From positions 4,256,001 to 4,320,000 of the forward strand of contig NC_087119.1 of assembly GCF_963855985.1 (NCBI RefSeq): a stretch of DNA of 64,000 nt, in the 5' to 3' direction. This DNA is from Ostrinia nubilalis (Eukaryota; Arthropoda; Insecta; Lepidoptera; Crambidae). Every line of letters begins with the position of its first letter. The stretch's first letter is position 1. Of this stretch, positions 35,037 to 48,900 are shown in pieces. Both the position numbers and the translations under genes were made by a program. The notes below the pieces were generated by a model. That model worked only from the letters and a program-made list of their open reading frames with translations, was not told the DNA's origin and made no database searches.

Positions 35037-35330
35037 TGTTTTTCCAAATTCAAATATTACACATGTTATTTCACGTGACTTATTTACTTTTTCGGTCGTC
35101 AATTGCCTTGTATTCATTCCTATCTTTATTGGTGGAATAAGCACTTCATATCCACATTCTTGTAGATTCAAAACGCTGTCTGCATCTTCTATCAGTACCG
35201 TCACTTCATATTGGTTGAAGAACCAAGGCCAGACACTATCCACATATTCACGAGTCCTTTCATTATGGTTGAGTCAGATATTGTAACTGGATATGGGATA
35301 GCCATGACAACAGGCTACCATAAGAAGTTT
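35037..35330 (-). pseudogene. Possible DDE (PIF/Harbinger-type) transposase fragment
   Basis: Minus-strand frame with EDADSVLNLQECGYEVLIPP, GMNTRQLTTEKVNKSREI. The order D-x-G-like, then a cysteine/Ile-Pro-Pro, then QLT-x-E-V-x-K-x-R-x-I resembles the end of DDE_Tnp_4 transposases (ADRGF..IPPF..QLS.EEV..TR.IA). Weak similarity by eye only. Confidence 0.35.
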
Positions 35331-35589
35331 AAGTAGGTTCCAGAACTTGTGTAAACTATAAGTTTTTTTTTGGAGGAGATAGTAACTACTTTTTTTATAA
35401 AAATATACGAGTCATCGTAGATTACGACGGCTTTTGTAATATTTTCATCTCCAAAGATGCCTTTTGTTATCAACAAATTCCTTCTAGGGATTTAATTTCT
35501 TGATAGGTGGTTGAAACCAAGATGACCATTACCTTGCTAGCGCCAATTTTCTTCCCAATGCAAGGAGACATCCTAAATAATGAATTTAG

Positions 35590-35730
35590 CCTTTCATTCG
35601 TTTCTGCAACTTTTAAGCATAAATGTTAGAAGCTTGGAATAAAAATCCTTTGAAGACTTGTGAAAAAATCATAGAATCAATGCCAAGACGTTGTAGAGTT
35701 GTAATTGACTGCCAAGGTTTTGTGTAACTT
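35590..35730 (+). pseudogene. Tc1-type transposase C-terminal fragment
   Basis: WNKNPLKTCEKIIESMPRRC followed by VVIDCQGF matches the Tc1 C-terminus (LVESMPRRC-x-AVI-x-x-KGG). Short and degenerate. Confidence 0.6.
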
Positions 35731-35754
35731 AATATTAATTGTCTCTTAACAAAA

Positions 35755-35825
35755 TATTAAAACTATACAGTATATTGCGATTGCGGTCAAATACCTGCCT
35801 TGTCTTGCATAAATAAAATATTTTG
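35755..35825 (+). repeat. LINE 3' tail, second copy
   Basis: Contains GCGGTCAAATACCTGCCTTG and an A/T-rich end, matching the 3' tail of the LINE fragment at 10.15-10.42 kb. Only the last ~70 bp is present. Confidence 0.5.
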
Positions 35826-35889
35826 TTTTAATTCATATTTTTTGTAACAAATTGTACCTACTGGATGTTTCTAATTTCGAGTCCACCAC

Positions 35890-36480
35890 TGTATGTTTAA
35901 TGGTTATAATAAGTTACAACTAGGACAAAACAATTTTAAATCGGACACAATCTCTAAGTGAGCGTAATAACTGCCCTCGTACTGTTATCTACATATTTCT
36001 CGTTAACCATACATTTTCTATCGGATTTAAGTCGGGACTATACGAGGGCCACTCTAATAATGACACAATGACAAATCTCTTAAATTTCCTTCACCGGTTT
36101 TGAAGTGTGTTTCGGGCTTTTGGGCAATTATTATTTTGAATATCTAAGACACTGGTAAATTATCGTCTGAATAATTGTTTCTTCTAATATCCCTTTAAAT
36201 TGAAACTGATCTAGTATCCCTTCAATCTTTCTGTTTTTTTTATTTTCGTATCCACCATCGTATGACTTACGATTTTGGGTGGGTATAAGTTTATTTTTTA
36301 AAAAAAGGTCCACCCTACAGCTTGATAATTTTTATACTTAATATAGAATATATTACTAAATGTAAAGGCACTTACAGGCGAACATAACTTGCGTTTACAA
36401 TTGAGAAGACTTTAAAAGTTACCACCTATCTAGTCGACTATTGTCTAGTTTTGTGACATTGTGTCATTATATCCAAGTCA
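35890..36480 (-). pseudogene. Tc1-type transposase relic
   Basis: On the minus strand near 36058-36002: EWPSYSPDLNPIENVW, the catalytic DD34E block around the second Asp. Upstream (toward 36300) the frame is broken. CAGTGGTGGACTCGAAATTA near 35890 may be its terminal repeat. Confidence 0.65.
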
Positions 36481-36800
36481 AATCTAGTGCTTCTTCGAAC
36501 GTCTTTTCTGAAATATGTTAAAGACGTCGGAAATCTGTTCTGCATTAAACTCATGCGATAAGTTATAATGGTTTACAAATTAATTCCATTCATTGCTTTC
36601 AAAATGTTCCCGAAAAGCTCTTGCATCGCCAGGGATAGACAAATGATATTCAAATAACACATGAAGTATTATTGTTTGTGTTATTCTGCATCTCCCGTTG
36701 TTGCAGTTACCACTAACATAGACGCTAGGAGCAAAAATATGGACGAATTAAAAGTTTATTTCTATTGAAACATTATGTTTAAATGCCACATTTTTTGCAG

Positions 36801-36911
36801 ATGTCACCTACTGCAGTCCCGTTTTTGACTCCTACCTTTGCTGGGGCCCTACTCCTGCTGGGGTGATGGCCAGCCAGTTTTGCCCTCCAGCTAGATTCAG
36901 TGACACTACAC
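36801..36911 (+). CDS. Pdfr: Pdfr exon: first part of hormone-binding ectodomain
   Basis: Acceptor TTTTTTGCAG, donor C/GTAAGT. The reading frame begins with two bases of a split codon (AT), then VTYCSPVFDSYLCWGPTPAGV. The in-frame-looking ATG at 36801 belongs to another frame that stops quickly, so this is an internal exon and needs an upstream exon ending in phase 1. It ends with one base of an Arg codon. Confidence 0.88.
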
Positions 36912-39900
36912 GTAAGTAAACATTTTACCAGTTACTTGCTATCAACCATCTATATACAACGTGTCCCAAAATTCAAGGATAAGCCGGCGCCGCAGGATGG
37001 ACATAGTCATGACTACTTTAGGAAAAATAAGAAAAAAAATCTATCTTAATTATTTTTTAAGTTACACAATAAATTATGAAATTCTTCGAAAATTGACACC
37101 CCTTATGATATTTTACATTACCACGACCACTATTTTTTAAATATTTCTGTTTTTTTGTTTGTATCGGCAACTTAAATAGTGCTGCTGTCCACTCCAATTC
37201 TTAAAACCCCCAGAATCCTTGCAGTTTTTACACAAAAGTTAATCAAAATATGATATTTCCTTAAAATTTTGAACGATTTTTACTTTCACTCCACTTTGAC
37301 TCGTCGTTTTGTAAAAAAAAAGTATGAACACTACTGCGGCAAGTATTTTATAAAGTTGACGCAACTATCCAAGATTCCAAAATGGTATTTACTCTAAGAA
37401 AACTAGTCGCAAAAAAGATATGCGTACCATTTTTACAAGTACTTCGCTTGTTAGTTAGTATGGGATATATCTTGCAACTGAATTTAAAACCAGTTCTCTA
37501 TGGCCAGCTCCTGGTCACCTCTTGACTTCATCATCAGCACTCTGGACATCATCTAGCACTAAAGTGCACGAAAAGACAAATCCAACGAACCTAAACTAGA
37601 TGAAATTCCGCCGTTTCGTTTAGAAGTTAATATGGCCACCTTCAGACTCCATCCAGCTCAATGATACCATAATATTGCATTGTCATCGTACTTACATACT
37701 CGTAAGTATACCAAATTTCAGCTCAATTGGTTGAGGAGAACTGGTTTTAAATTCAGTTGCAAGATTTATCCCATACTAACTAACAAGCGAAGTGCTTGTA
37801 AACATGGTACGCATATCTTTTTTGCGACTAGTTTTCTTAGAGTATTATACCATTTTGGAATCTTGGATAGTTGCGTCAACTTTATAAAAAACTTGCCGCA
37901 GTAGTGTTCATACTTTTTTTTACAAAATGACGAGTCAAAGTTGAGTGAAAGTAAAAATCGTTCAAAATTTTAAAGAAATATCATATTTTGATTAACTTTT
38001 GTGTAAAAATTGCAAGGATTCTGGGGGTTTTAAGGATTGGGGTGGACAGCAGCACTACTTAGGTTGCCAATACAAACAAAAAAACAGAAGTATTTGAAAA
38101 ATTGTGGCCGTGGTAATGTAAAATATCATATTAATAAGGGGTGTAAATTTTCGACGAATTTCATTATTTATTGTGTAACTTAAAAAATAATTGAGATAGA
38201 TTTTTTTCCTTATTTTTCCTAAAGTACCCATGACTATGTCCGCCCTGTGGCGCCGGCTTATCGTTGAATTTTGGGACACGTTGTATATACCTGACTCTAG
38301 CAAACCACAATACCAGGCATTTGAATACGTATTTGGAAATAAAGTGGAATTTTATACCTGTTTTTCCCTCTTACCACATAAGAGCTAACTCATGTGCTCT
38401 TACTTAATGTTTAGGTTTATCAAACTATAAATTACCGTTAGAAAGTAAATCTTAAAAAATACGCCGAATTACTTAATTCAATGTCGTGTTGCACTCTTAT
38501 TTACTACAATTACAGAAACTTATGTGTTAGTTTCTCTAGTCATAATTTAATGTGTAACTAAAAATAAAAAATTATGAACTCGCCCCATAAGAGTTTCTCT
38601 ACCATTAAGAAAATTGCGTTAGCTTTGATGAAAAGATGTTTCATTTTAAATTACTAACAGTAATCAAGTTCTTCCATAATCATGTTTTGAATAATAATTT
38701 ATTATTTATCAATGCAAAATTAAGATCAAGACTTTCATGTTGACTCTCAATTTTTCCATATTTCGTTTCGTTATTCGTTTTATAGCCAACAAAGCTGTTG
38801 AAATTGGCCGTGAAATGATATTCTCTTGTCGGTTCTTTTATAAGTTATGTTTAGTCAGAATCGAATCTACGGCTTTCGATTCCACAAAAGTAACTTTTAT
38901 TTCTATTGGATATACAAATTGATTACAAATACATGTTACTTTATACAGGATTTGCGTTCCGCATGTGTGAGGAGAATGGCATGTGGCAAGGACGACGCAA
39001 GAACGAATCTGGAAACATTGGCTGGACCAACTATACTCCGTGTTTCCCACCTGAAGTCATCGAGCTTCTTGAAAAGGTCAAGGATAACACTCAAGTCAGT
39101 ATGCAGCCTAAGTATTTAAATAAATGTCAACGTCTTAGAAGAAAAGTCATTACTTTTAGATGTCATCACTTGTAGAGGTCATCACTTTCCATTCTAGAGG
39201 AAAAGTTACCGATTCGTCGAAGGGATTCACTGTCATAATTACTTACTATACTTCAGGCTACAGACTTTACTTAATTTAAAATTTTTCCTTGGCATTGCCT
39301 AATTATGGCCAAATTCGAATAAAATTTTGTTCAACAAAAAGCTTAGATAACATTAATTGGACATTACAATATTTTTAATGTCCTAGTTACTTCAACTTAA
39401 CACTTATTGCATGTAAATTAAGAGAAATAGTTGCAGATTCTAAAAATTTACTTAGTTAATACTAGTTTTATTACTGTAAGCCTTTAGAAACTCACTTCTT
39501 TCATTTTAAGTCTTCGCATCCGGATTTGCATTTCATAATTATAAATTTTTCATATAGTGTACATGTGTCAAATTATAATATTTTGTTAATCCCGGTCACA
39601 GACACGTGGCAAAATGTGATTAGATACATTAGTATGTCGTGTCATGTGCAATAGTTATTTGTACAAACATTTTAAATTATTTGTACCCACTAAACTATTG
39701 TGTGAAAAGTTGTTAAAGACTTCGTCTACATCAACGAAATTGCCGTTCAATATTGCGCTATGTTTGCAAAAACTTCAAAAACATTTTGATAAAAATGTAT
39801 GTAGAATACTTACTTTCCAAAAATATTTGCACTAACACCTTGCCATATTCTGTGACCGGAGTAAGATTATAATAATTAACCTAGCTAGATAATTTTAATT

Positions 39901-42900
39901 ACATGGTCTACAAGACGTTTATTTAGAACTACTGAATGATATTTATTGCATGTACGGAAGATGTACGGGCGGGAGACAGTGATTGTAAGGCACCGCTCCC
40001 GTGCCCGGGATATGCGGTCAGGAAGGGAACTAACTCCCTAGTGAGCCTAGAGTCCCTATTCCCTAAGACACTAAGTCCCTAGAGCCCTAGCCCTGCCTAA
40101 CAATAGATACATAGATATAATAAGGGTTGATAGGAAGGCAGCTGCTCCCAGGTCGCCCAGGGCAGCAGCGTTAGGACGGCAGGTAGGCGGCGGGGACCCG
40201 CTGCCAGCCCGGCAGACTCACCGGACTGATCATAGCGACGGCTAAGGGTGTCTTGGCCGCAGCGGGGGGAAATGAGACACAACGACGGACGGTTGATATC
40301 TGGTTTATTGGTATTATGTTATGCTATTTATACATGGTTTATTGTTTGTACACATTTAAAGGTATTTGTTAGTGTGCCGTCGGTGTAGAGTGCCGACGGT
40401 GCACGCTGAGGGTTCATGGGTCGCCCGGCGGTCGATGCTGACGGTGCAGCAGGATGTACGATCGTGCTCGTACATTGCATGTAAATATAATCTTCCAAAT
40501 TACCTTCAGCCAGTGAAAAATATTCCCCTATTAACCATGGTCCCACCGCTATAACCCACTGGTGGGTCCATGGGTATTTTTTCCCCTGAACTACAGTGGT
40601 CTACGGGTAATAGAAATAAAACCGCCTTTAACCGTGGACCCAAGCTGTCATGTTGACAATGTAGGTTGAGGGTTGGATCATTATAATCTCCTTGCATTTT
40701 TCTGTCAATTCCCTGCGTCATTATCTCAGTCATTATGTCAATTCAAAGTCTGTATTATTTGATGAAATAATAAATATAAATATCGTTAATAAAGACAGAG
40801 CCTTTATTAATGATATTAAATAAATTTTTGGTGACGCTACTTTCAAGTGTACTCCGTCTCCCTTTGCTGAGTTATTTATTATTCACGGTGAATTTGGGAG
40901 CTCGTATACTACAACCAATGTTAGGCCATTACTGTATGCTTTGCTCAGTGACAGTGACAAAAACATCGAAACATATGCGATACTGTGGGTCTAGTCAAAA
41001 TGCCATCGCAAACCAATAGGAAGTTTTCGCTAATGTCAGTCGCCGCGTCACCAGTAATTCGATTCGATCGGAAAATGGCAGCCAAAATGCACATTGAACC
41101 ACCAACGACGCGGCGATATAAAAGTTCATTCAAAATCGAATAAAAGTTAAAAAATGTCTATGACTTTACTTTTTTTTTTAAATTGGTTTCTTCCTTCTTT
41201 CTGCTCTCTGTTTACGTCTATGCTTCGCTGTCAAACTAGCTGTCAAAACGACATCGCGATACGGATTTGTCAAAACAGCCTTAGGGTGGGTTGCATCATC
41301 TTAGTTTAACTTTGACAAACGTCTAAAATCTGTCAAACTCCATACAAAAAACACCGGTTAACGTCATAGTTACGGTCAAAGTTAGGTGGTGCAACTCACC
41401 CTATTAGTTTTCGATCGAATCGAAGCTTATCACCGGGGTTTTAGTAATCGCAATGAAAATGGCGGGTGTTGCGTTTCGATTCGATTTTGATTGAGTCTTA
41501 AATGCATGTTGGCTAAGCCTTTGTATGGGAAATTTCAATCCAGTCTTTCGATTATCGATAGGTAGGGGTTTGCGATTCTATTTTTTGCCGTTTGGCTAAG
41601 CCTTTTTTGTTATCGACCTCTTTTGCGATTTGTTTATTTGTTTGCGACTGGTTTGCGATGGGTTTGCGATTTTAAAGTGCGTTTTGACTAGACCCACTGT
41701 TTAATTTATTACAGTCGCAATTTCAAATACCAATGCGATTTCGAGCTTGCTCCGTTAAACGCCATTCAGAACGTTTTTCCTGATATTACCGTTATTGGTT
41801 GCTATTATCACTGGTCCCTAGCTATGTGGAGAAATGGAAAAAATATATTTGGGCAACGAAAATCAAAACCAGCAAAAAGTTTAGTTGGGTTGTGTGTGTT
41901 CGGTGTTACCTCTACTACCTAATGAATATCTCCAAAGTGGCTGGGATTTCATACAACTGCAATTAAATAGCACAGGAAGCAAGAAAATTAAAAAGTTTTT
42001 AGCCTATGTGGAAAATCAATGGCTGTCAAGGGATATCTGTAAGATTCTTAGTGTTTTCGCAAACATACACCGTACGAACAATGTTTGTGAATCATGGCAC
42101 AGCAAAATTAATAAAAATCTAAATAAGAAAAAGACTAACATACTAATGATATTTAATGAGTTAAAGAAATTAACTAACTTTAAAAATAATTCACTCATTA
42201 ACCCTTAAGTAACACCGTGGGGTAATTTTTTACCCCAGGCGCATAAAAATTGACATATCTTTTTTTCTACCTAAGCTAGTGCAATGTCGTTTTGTGTATT
42301 CTCAATGCAGTGTGTGCGCTTTAAGCTCGTAGACGCGGGATATGAAAAAAATCATCTGTTTGGCTTGTACAAGTAGGTGGGGTGGAAAATTACCCCAGGG
42401 TGTTAGTTACGCATGCTTTAATTTATCATCACCTAACATCTTATTTAATAGGATTTTACAATATTTAAACAAAATGAGTAAAAATGTATATGACGATTAA
42501 GTAGGACGTTGTCTCGAGAATGCAGAGAAATAAATAGAGCTTGATTTACATGATACTTTTCGTACTTTGAAGACATCCCCTCAGAACACAGCGTTCATAA
42601 ATTCGACACAGAAATAGAGCCCAAAAGTGATAATTATGTAATAACTCAGCGTGTCTGACGTGTTTTGAAATAAATAATTAGGAATTGAAATAAATAAAAA
42701 AAAATATTTTCATATTTTTATTAAAAAAAAGTTTTTTTATTTTGCTTTAATATAAAGCCAGAAATTTTCGTTTTATTTCATTTTGTGTTTAAAATAGGTG
42801 TAAAACATCTATTCAATGTCCGATTAGTGTAAGTTTTTGGTTCCCAGTATAACTTTCCAAGATTTTTCTAGAAGACCATTGTGGAGACTATTAGTTGCCA

Positions 42901-45900
42901 ATGAAAAAATCTTTGTTTTTTGTTATGATTGATTTAAGATGTTTCTTTACGCTTGATAGGCGTTCTTTTAAAACAATAGTATAATTTAGTGAGTCCATTA
43001 ATACACTGTAAATCACAAATTAAATTGATTTTAAATATTTACTTAAAATTTTTCAATTTCCGTTTGGGGTAATTTTTTTACCCCAGGGTGTTCTAAGTGT
43101 AACCAAAAATAAGGATGTTACTTAAGGATTAAAACGAGATAATTGCTCGCAATTAAGAATGACGATTTCATAAGGAAAATTCAGATGGAGCTTATTGCGG
43201 CCGACATTACTGTTGGTTGTGCGTTAGAAAAATTAAGATAAGCACTAATGTAACCTATTAATAATAATTATTATTTTCAATTATAGAAATATAATTATAA
43301 TAATAGAAAATTATTTTCAATTTACGATAAGAATTTATGAAAGATTTTAGTTTGAGTAAATGTGCTTTGCTTATTTTTTTTTCTTTGTTCTCAGTAGTTC
43401 CATGTAGCTTTTTCCACATGGAATACTGAGAAGTTCAAAAAAAAGAATATTTTGTACCATTTCTTCCATAATTTGACACTTCCTTCACATGGAACTACTG
43501 CAATTGAGAATGTTACTAGGTATGCAAAATCACTTGAAACCTATGTTACAATTAAGCTTTTACATTTATATATACATTAGTTTTTATTTCATTCAAAAAT
43601 ACCCAGTAGTTATGATTTTATAGGCATTCAAAGTTCGCTTAAATATTGAGTCCCGCCGACGGTCACGTGACCCCGTGTGACGTACATTCACAGCGTCCGC
43701 TCACTAGAAAACGGATATAAACATACTTAAATACATTTGTTTTGTAAATACAAACTTATTATACATATTAACACCCAGACCCATCACAGAAATTAAAATT
43801 GAACCAAACCCAAACTTGATGCGATTGTGTCGTTTTATTGCGAATTACCTTCCAGCTCCATCATTAGACCCCGATTACTATATAGAATTAAAATACTCAT
43901 CAATACAAAACGAACGAGCCCAAACTCGATGCATTTAAGTCGTTTTATTATAGAGTTCCTATGGCCACCTTCCAGCTCCATCATCAGATCAGCTCCATGT
44001 CATCATAATATTGCATGGTCATCCAAATCACATGTGTTTGCGAAATTTCAGCTTAATCGGTTGCCTGGAAGTGGGTCTTAATTCAGCTTGCAAGATTCCA
44101 CCCATACAAATATGAGCCAGTCACTGTAATATGACGTCACGCGCATAATATGGAGGGCCGGCCGCCGCCCGCACTTTTAAAATTCAATATCTTGGAAACT
44201 AATTAACGTATCGAAATAATTCTTTCACGTGTATTTTTTATTTTTAACAGAGAATACAGAACGCTAAAAAACAAAATCAGTGAACATTCTTCATTATTTA
44301 GCAAACAATGTTTACTGCCTTTGAATAGAAAAACAAATGAACTAAGTCAAAAACAAATAGATGTTGATTAAACAAATGAAAATCTAAAAAGGGTAATTTG
44401 TTTTTAGCACTCATTTCTTTTACGACAAATGGCGAATAACGGTTTTTGACATTATCTGTAGTGTAGTGGCTCAACGGAGAAAGAAAATGTTAAAGAAATT
44501 ACCCGTGGATCCACCGGAACAGCCAGATTGAATAGGATAAATGAAAACTATTGCGGTGGGACTACAGGGAAAAAAAAATACCTGTGGACCCACCAGTGGG
44601 TCTTAGCGGTGGGACCACGGTTAAAAAACTATTGCAGTGGGTCTACAGGAAAAAAAAACCTGTGGACCCACCAGTGGATCTTAGCGGTGGGACCACGGTT
44701 AATAGGGGAAAATATTTTGTCAATCAGGGCAAAGTAATGCATTTGGAACATTTTCTTTTTGGATTTGACTGGTAGCTTGACATTTTTATTAGTAGAGGGC
44801 GAAATCAGCGGTCTTCTAATCTAAAAACCATTTGTTGCAGGCCATGTTATACATAGCACAAATCACCCGTTACATTGAAATAGTGGGCTTCACGTTTTCC
44901 TTCTTTACTTTATCAGGATCTCTTAAAGTACTGATCTCTAACAGGTAAATTCTTATTTGAGGCATTAGTTAACCTAAATGGATATCTAGGGTTCATAAAT
45001 GAGTTTGTTCCAAAGATCCAGTTGTCAGTTAAATGTTATGTTTCAGGTCCTTGCGTAATACCCGGACGAAAATTCATATAAACCTATTTGTCGCGATGTT
45101 ACTACAGATTATAGTACGTCTCATTTTATACATTGATCAAGAAATTGTACGGATTTACTTTGGAGGAGGCACAACTGGCACCGGCATAGTCAATACGGTT
45201 AGTAATATAATTTTTAATGTAAGAGTAATTTATTTCTCCCGTTTCTATCACGTAAAGGACAGAAAAGTAATCTAAATGTCTTCTAGACGTCATCAAATTC
45301 TATGACCTTTAGTTATTAGTATGAGTATTATTATAGCATCACCATTGGAGGCCATTTAAACAATAATGAATGATTAAAAAAATATCGAATAGCCAGTACA
45401 TCATAGTTATGGCACTGAGAGTGGCTTCAACCGTAATCATCATCAACGTCATGTCAATAATAGGCAGTAGCACAATATAACCCGACTGTCCCGATGGTTG
45501 TATTCTAGCGCCAAAAAAAAGTCCTTTCAAATTACCTTCGCAACAAAACCCTTCTATCGTTAAATGGGTACTAATACCTTCATATTCAATTATAATAAAA
45601 CTTTTACTCAAAAATATCCTTTACTACATACAAATGATTGTTACATGCGCATATTGTAACTCACAAAAGGTGAGCTACAGTACAAAAGGATTCTCTCGAG
45701 TGGCCGAAGCTTGACCCATAAAGATATACGTGATATTATGATCCACATAACTTTGTATTCGACTCAAATAGTAAAGGAACCCGTTTTCCAAGAGTATATT
45801 GGCTCGTACAGATGTACGTATAATATCTTTAATAACACCGACGTAATACATTAGTATGAACTATTAAGTTAATTTAACAGTTAATCATACTAACTGTAGA

Positions 45901-48900
45901 TCATTCTGTTTAAGTGACTCGAGATGGTAAAATAAGAGATAAGAGACAATTTCTCTGAATTGAAAGATGAATTTAATCGATTCCTGTTTTTCAGTCCTCA
46001 GATCATTATCTACGTCACAATAGGTAGAATTTTACGTTGCCGTGCAATCTTTGTTAGATGATAGGGTTCAGGATAGTTTACGTAATTGTGCAACACGTTT
46101 GAAAATAGTTGTCCTAGGCAAAGCGCACCTGAGAGTTACAATATAATATGGCCTCACACGCTCGTGATCTCACGTTTTGAATAACATGGGGCAAACGAGG
46201 GCTTATTAGAAGACTTCACCTAATGACAAGCTATCTCCACCGGCCATTGACATTCGCAACACCAGGAAAGTTGCGTACAGCTACGTTGTTAAAGGAATTG
46301 CGCTTAATTACATATTTACGGCAGTTTTTTGTTTCAGCCAATACTATGCGAGGTGTCCTACACATTTCTAGAGTATGCCATCACGGAGATGTTCATATGG
46401 ATGTTTATTGAAGGGTGGTACTTAAACAGTGTAGTCACTTCAGACGTCCTGAAGTCAGAGATGGCATTTACAGTTGTGTGCTCCATCTCCTGGGTAGGCC
46501 CGTTCTTACTGACGCTCATGTGGGCGGCTGCGACGTTTATACACTACGCCAAGGAAGGCGCTGCAACGTAAGTATTTTAACTGTTTATAGGTTAGGTACG
46601 TACTTCAAAAATGAGACACAAAAATAGTAAATTAGTTCCGTTTTTGTAGGTTCGACTAATTTACTCTATTCTAATAGACTATCTATCAAATCTCATTCCA
46701 GCTTGTCGCATTCCGCTCATTATAAATGGTAATTATTTAGAAACGCGTCATAAAATAATCATGAAGATGGGCAAAAGATGGACACAAGTAGCCGGTTCTT
46801 ACATGATAGAAGTTCTATAAATCAGAGTTTGACTCTATATTTATGTCATTTCTATCTACTAGAGATAGTTCTGTTTCAGGTGTTGGTACGGTTATAACTT
46901 CCTTGACATATACTGGATCGTGCAAGGACCACGCTTGGCCATAATTATAGTAAGTATGAACATTTTTTTGTGTTTAAAGCTATTATTTGAATGCCGCGGA
47001 TGTTGGCTACTCTACTCGCTCGGTTTAATCACTTGTAGCTGCGAGCTGCGGATAAGTAAGTGGCGTGTCAGCGCAACAAACTACTTACCTTTTAGCCTCC
47101 ACTTGATGCCCTATGTCTAACGCTCAAGCTTCACGAGGCCGTACCATGAGTGTTTACGGAGATTTTCAATTTAGTTTACGAGTTAGAAAAAAAAGTCGTG
47201 GCCGTGGATTGAGCAAAATAATAATATGTACATAAAAACTCTTCATTTCAGCTTTTCATTTAGCTCTTCAATTCTCAGTTAGCTGGATGTTAATACAATA
47301 AAATGTGCAGTTGCAAAAGGTACAATCTTACAGAACAGTATTTGGTCTTACTTACGTGGTCGGGATTTCCTGCAATGCATTTGTACGGCAAATAAGCAGC
47401 TTTGAGTGCGCCACAATTTTGCACTTTCTCGCTTGCCCGCTTCTGGTATCTTGAGCTGAAGTATGAACTTAACTGAAGTCTCGAAGCTGATCAGCAATTG
47501 CGCGCGAACTTCGTTTCTGAAAAAAAAAAACATTAATAAATATCCTTAAAGAAAAACACATTTAATTTCTTAATAAATGATTAACATATACCATAAATGT
47601 GACTTGAAAAAATACTTCACTTTGGGCCCACCTATGGGATCAATGAGACCAATTTTTATGGTTATAAAACCAAATAATGATCTCACGTGTCCTCTTTAAC
47701 AGATGGATAGCGATTAATCCCAACTTAACAGTTTTATAGCCATAAAAGTTGGCTCTAGCGTAACTACCTATTTTTTGAAGAAGTGACTCTGTATCCTTCT
47801 AAACACATTTTTGGGGTAAAAACCTTTCCTTTAATGAAATGAAGGTAAGAACTAGGCTTTTAAGTGGTGCCAATATTGATGGGAAGTGGGGATGCATACG
47901 TTTGAAAATGCTTGTCGCGGGAGGTGCGATTTATTTGATGTCGAGTGTATTATTATACCTACATTCTAGTCAAAAATCATGTTAGATGTTTTTTCTAAAC
48001 AAACTTTTATTTCGTGGTCTCCACTTACTTTTTGTTGGCTGAACTTAGGATATAAGGATAAGTATTCGTCTTTATCAATTTAATAATGTATCATATCTTA
48101 ATCACACCAATAATGTTGTGTCAAATCAACTCGGTGCTCGAATGGTTACATTAAGGTGGTTAAGAATGGGTACGTCATACGAATACCATATCGCTGACAT
48201 GCAATGCATGCTGCTGACAGCCTTCGATTTCGCTATGGGGAACGTGCACCCACGCGGCCGTAATTAAACTGCGTGAAACGCCTCGTGCCTATGTTATTTT
48301 TATAAAAGTCTTTACATAGGTATTTGTAAGAGTGCATTTTTTTTTTCATTAAAAAAATTACGAATTCATATAAAGAGGGTATTTGTGAGATTACACGCTA
48401 TCTTTTGATCCGAATCAGAAAAATATTGGTCGGTATAAAGTTGAGATTATTTGCTCGCCGATGCACTACACTAACTTAAAAAGCAAAAGTAAGTGTCCCA
48501 AGCCTAATGTGCTGGGCACTAACATTGTCACGGAAGAATTAGTTAGCGAGTAACTTGCCCTCATAGACAAGTAGCAAAACGTGACAGTTGTTATTTTGTA
48601 TGAAGTTACGTCTCACCTACGAAAAATAAAAAGATTCAACTTTTGGAGCAATCAAACCTCATCGCATTTGGTAATGTTCTTTTTTTGTTTTAGATTAACC
48701 TTACTTTCATGCTCAACATCCTTCGGGTGCTGGTGACTAGAATGCACAGAGACATTCACAACGATGCGACCCGTGTCAAGTAAGTGTTTACTATTTATTT
48801 TATTAATAAATTCTTTAAATTAGGATCATTAGCTCCGGGCATCAACTACATCCAAACTTAGTAATTAAATTCTAGTCTAGATTTTAGTGATTTCATCAAC

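Larger units (their letters stand above)
40780..43241 (+). pseudogene. FLYWCH/MULE transposase relic, copy 2, with two insertions
   Basis: Second copy of the MULE domain in a Pdfr intron: NKDRAFINDIK, FGDATFKCTPSPF to ETYAIL (to 40986), then 41701-41920 (CDFELAPLNAIQNVFP, GCYYHWSLAMWRNG), YVENQWLSRDICK, RTNNVCESWH (to 42201), then 43133-43241 (IRKIQMELIAADITVG, EKLR-TAA). Two transposons split it (40987-41695 and 42202-43128). It has its own stops and a frameshift near 41913, and lacks the FLYWCH exon. It keeps the YYHW region that copy 1 has lost. Confidence 0.75.

Noticed and set aside
38906..39175. 89-codon open frame starting at an ATG-like codon near 38906
   Set aside because: Only 38949-39094 is exon; the flanks are intron read-through around the Pdfr ectodomain exon.
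45339..45611. Hydrophobic 90-codon minus-strand frame in a Pdfr intron
   Set aside because: Looks membrane-like, but has no family motif, no splice partners and lies antisense in an intron.
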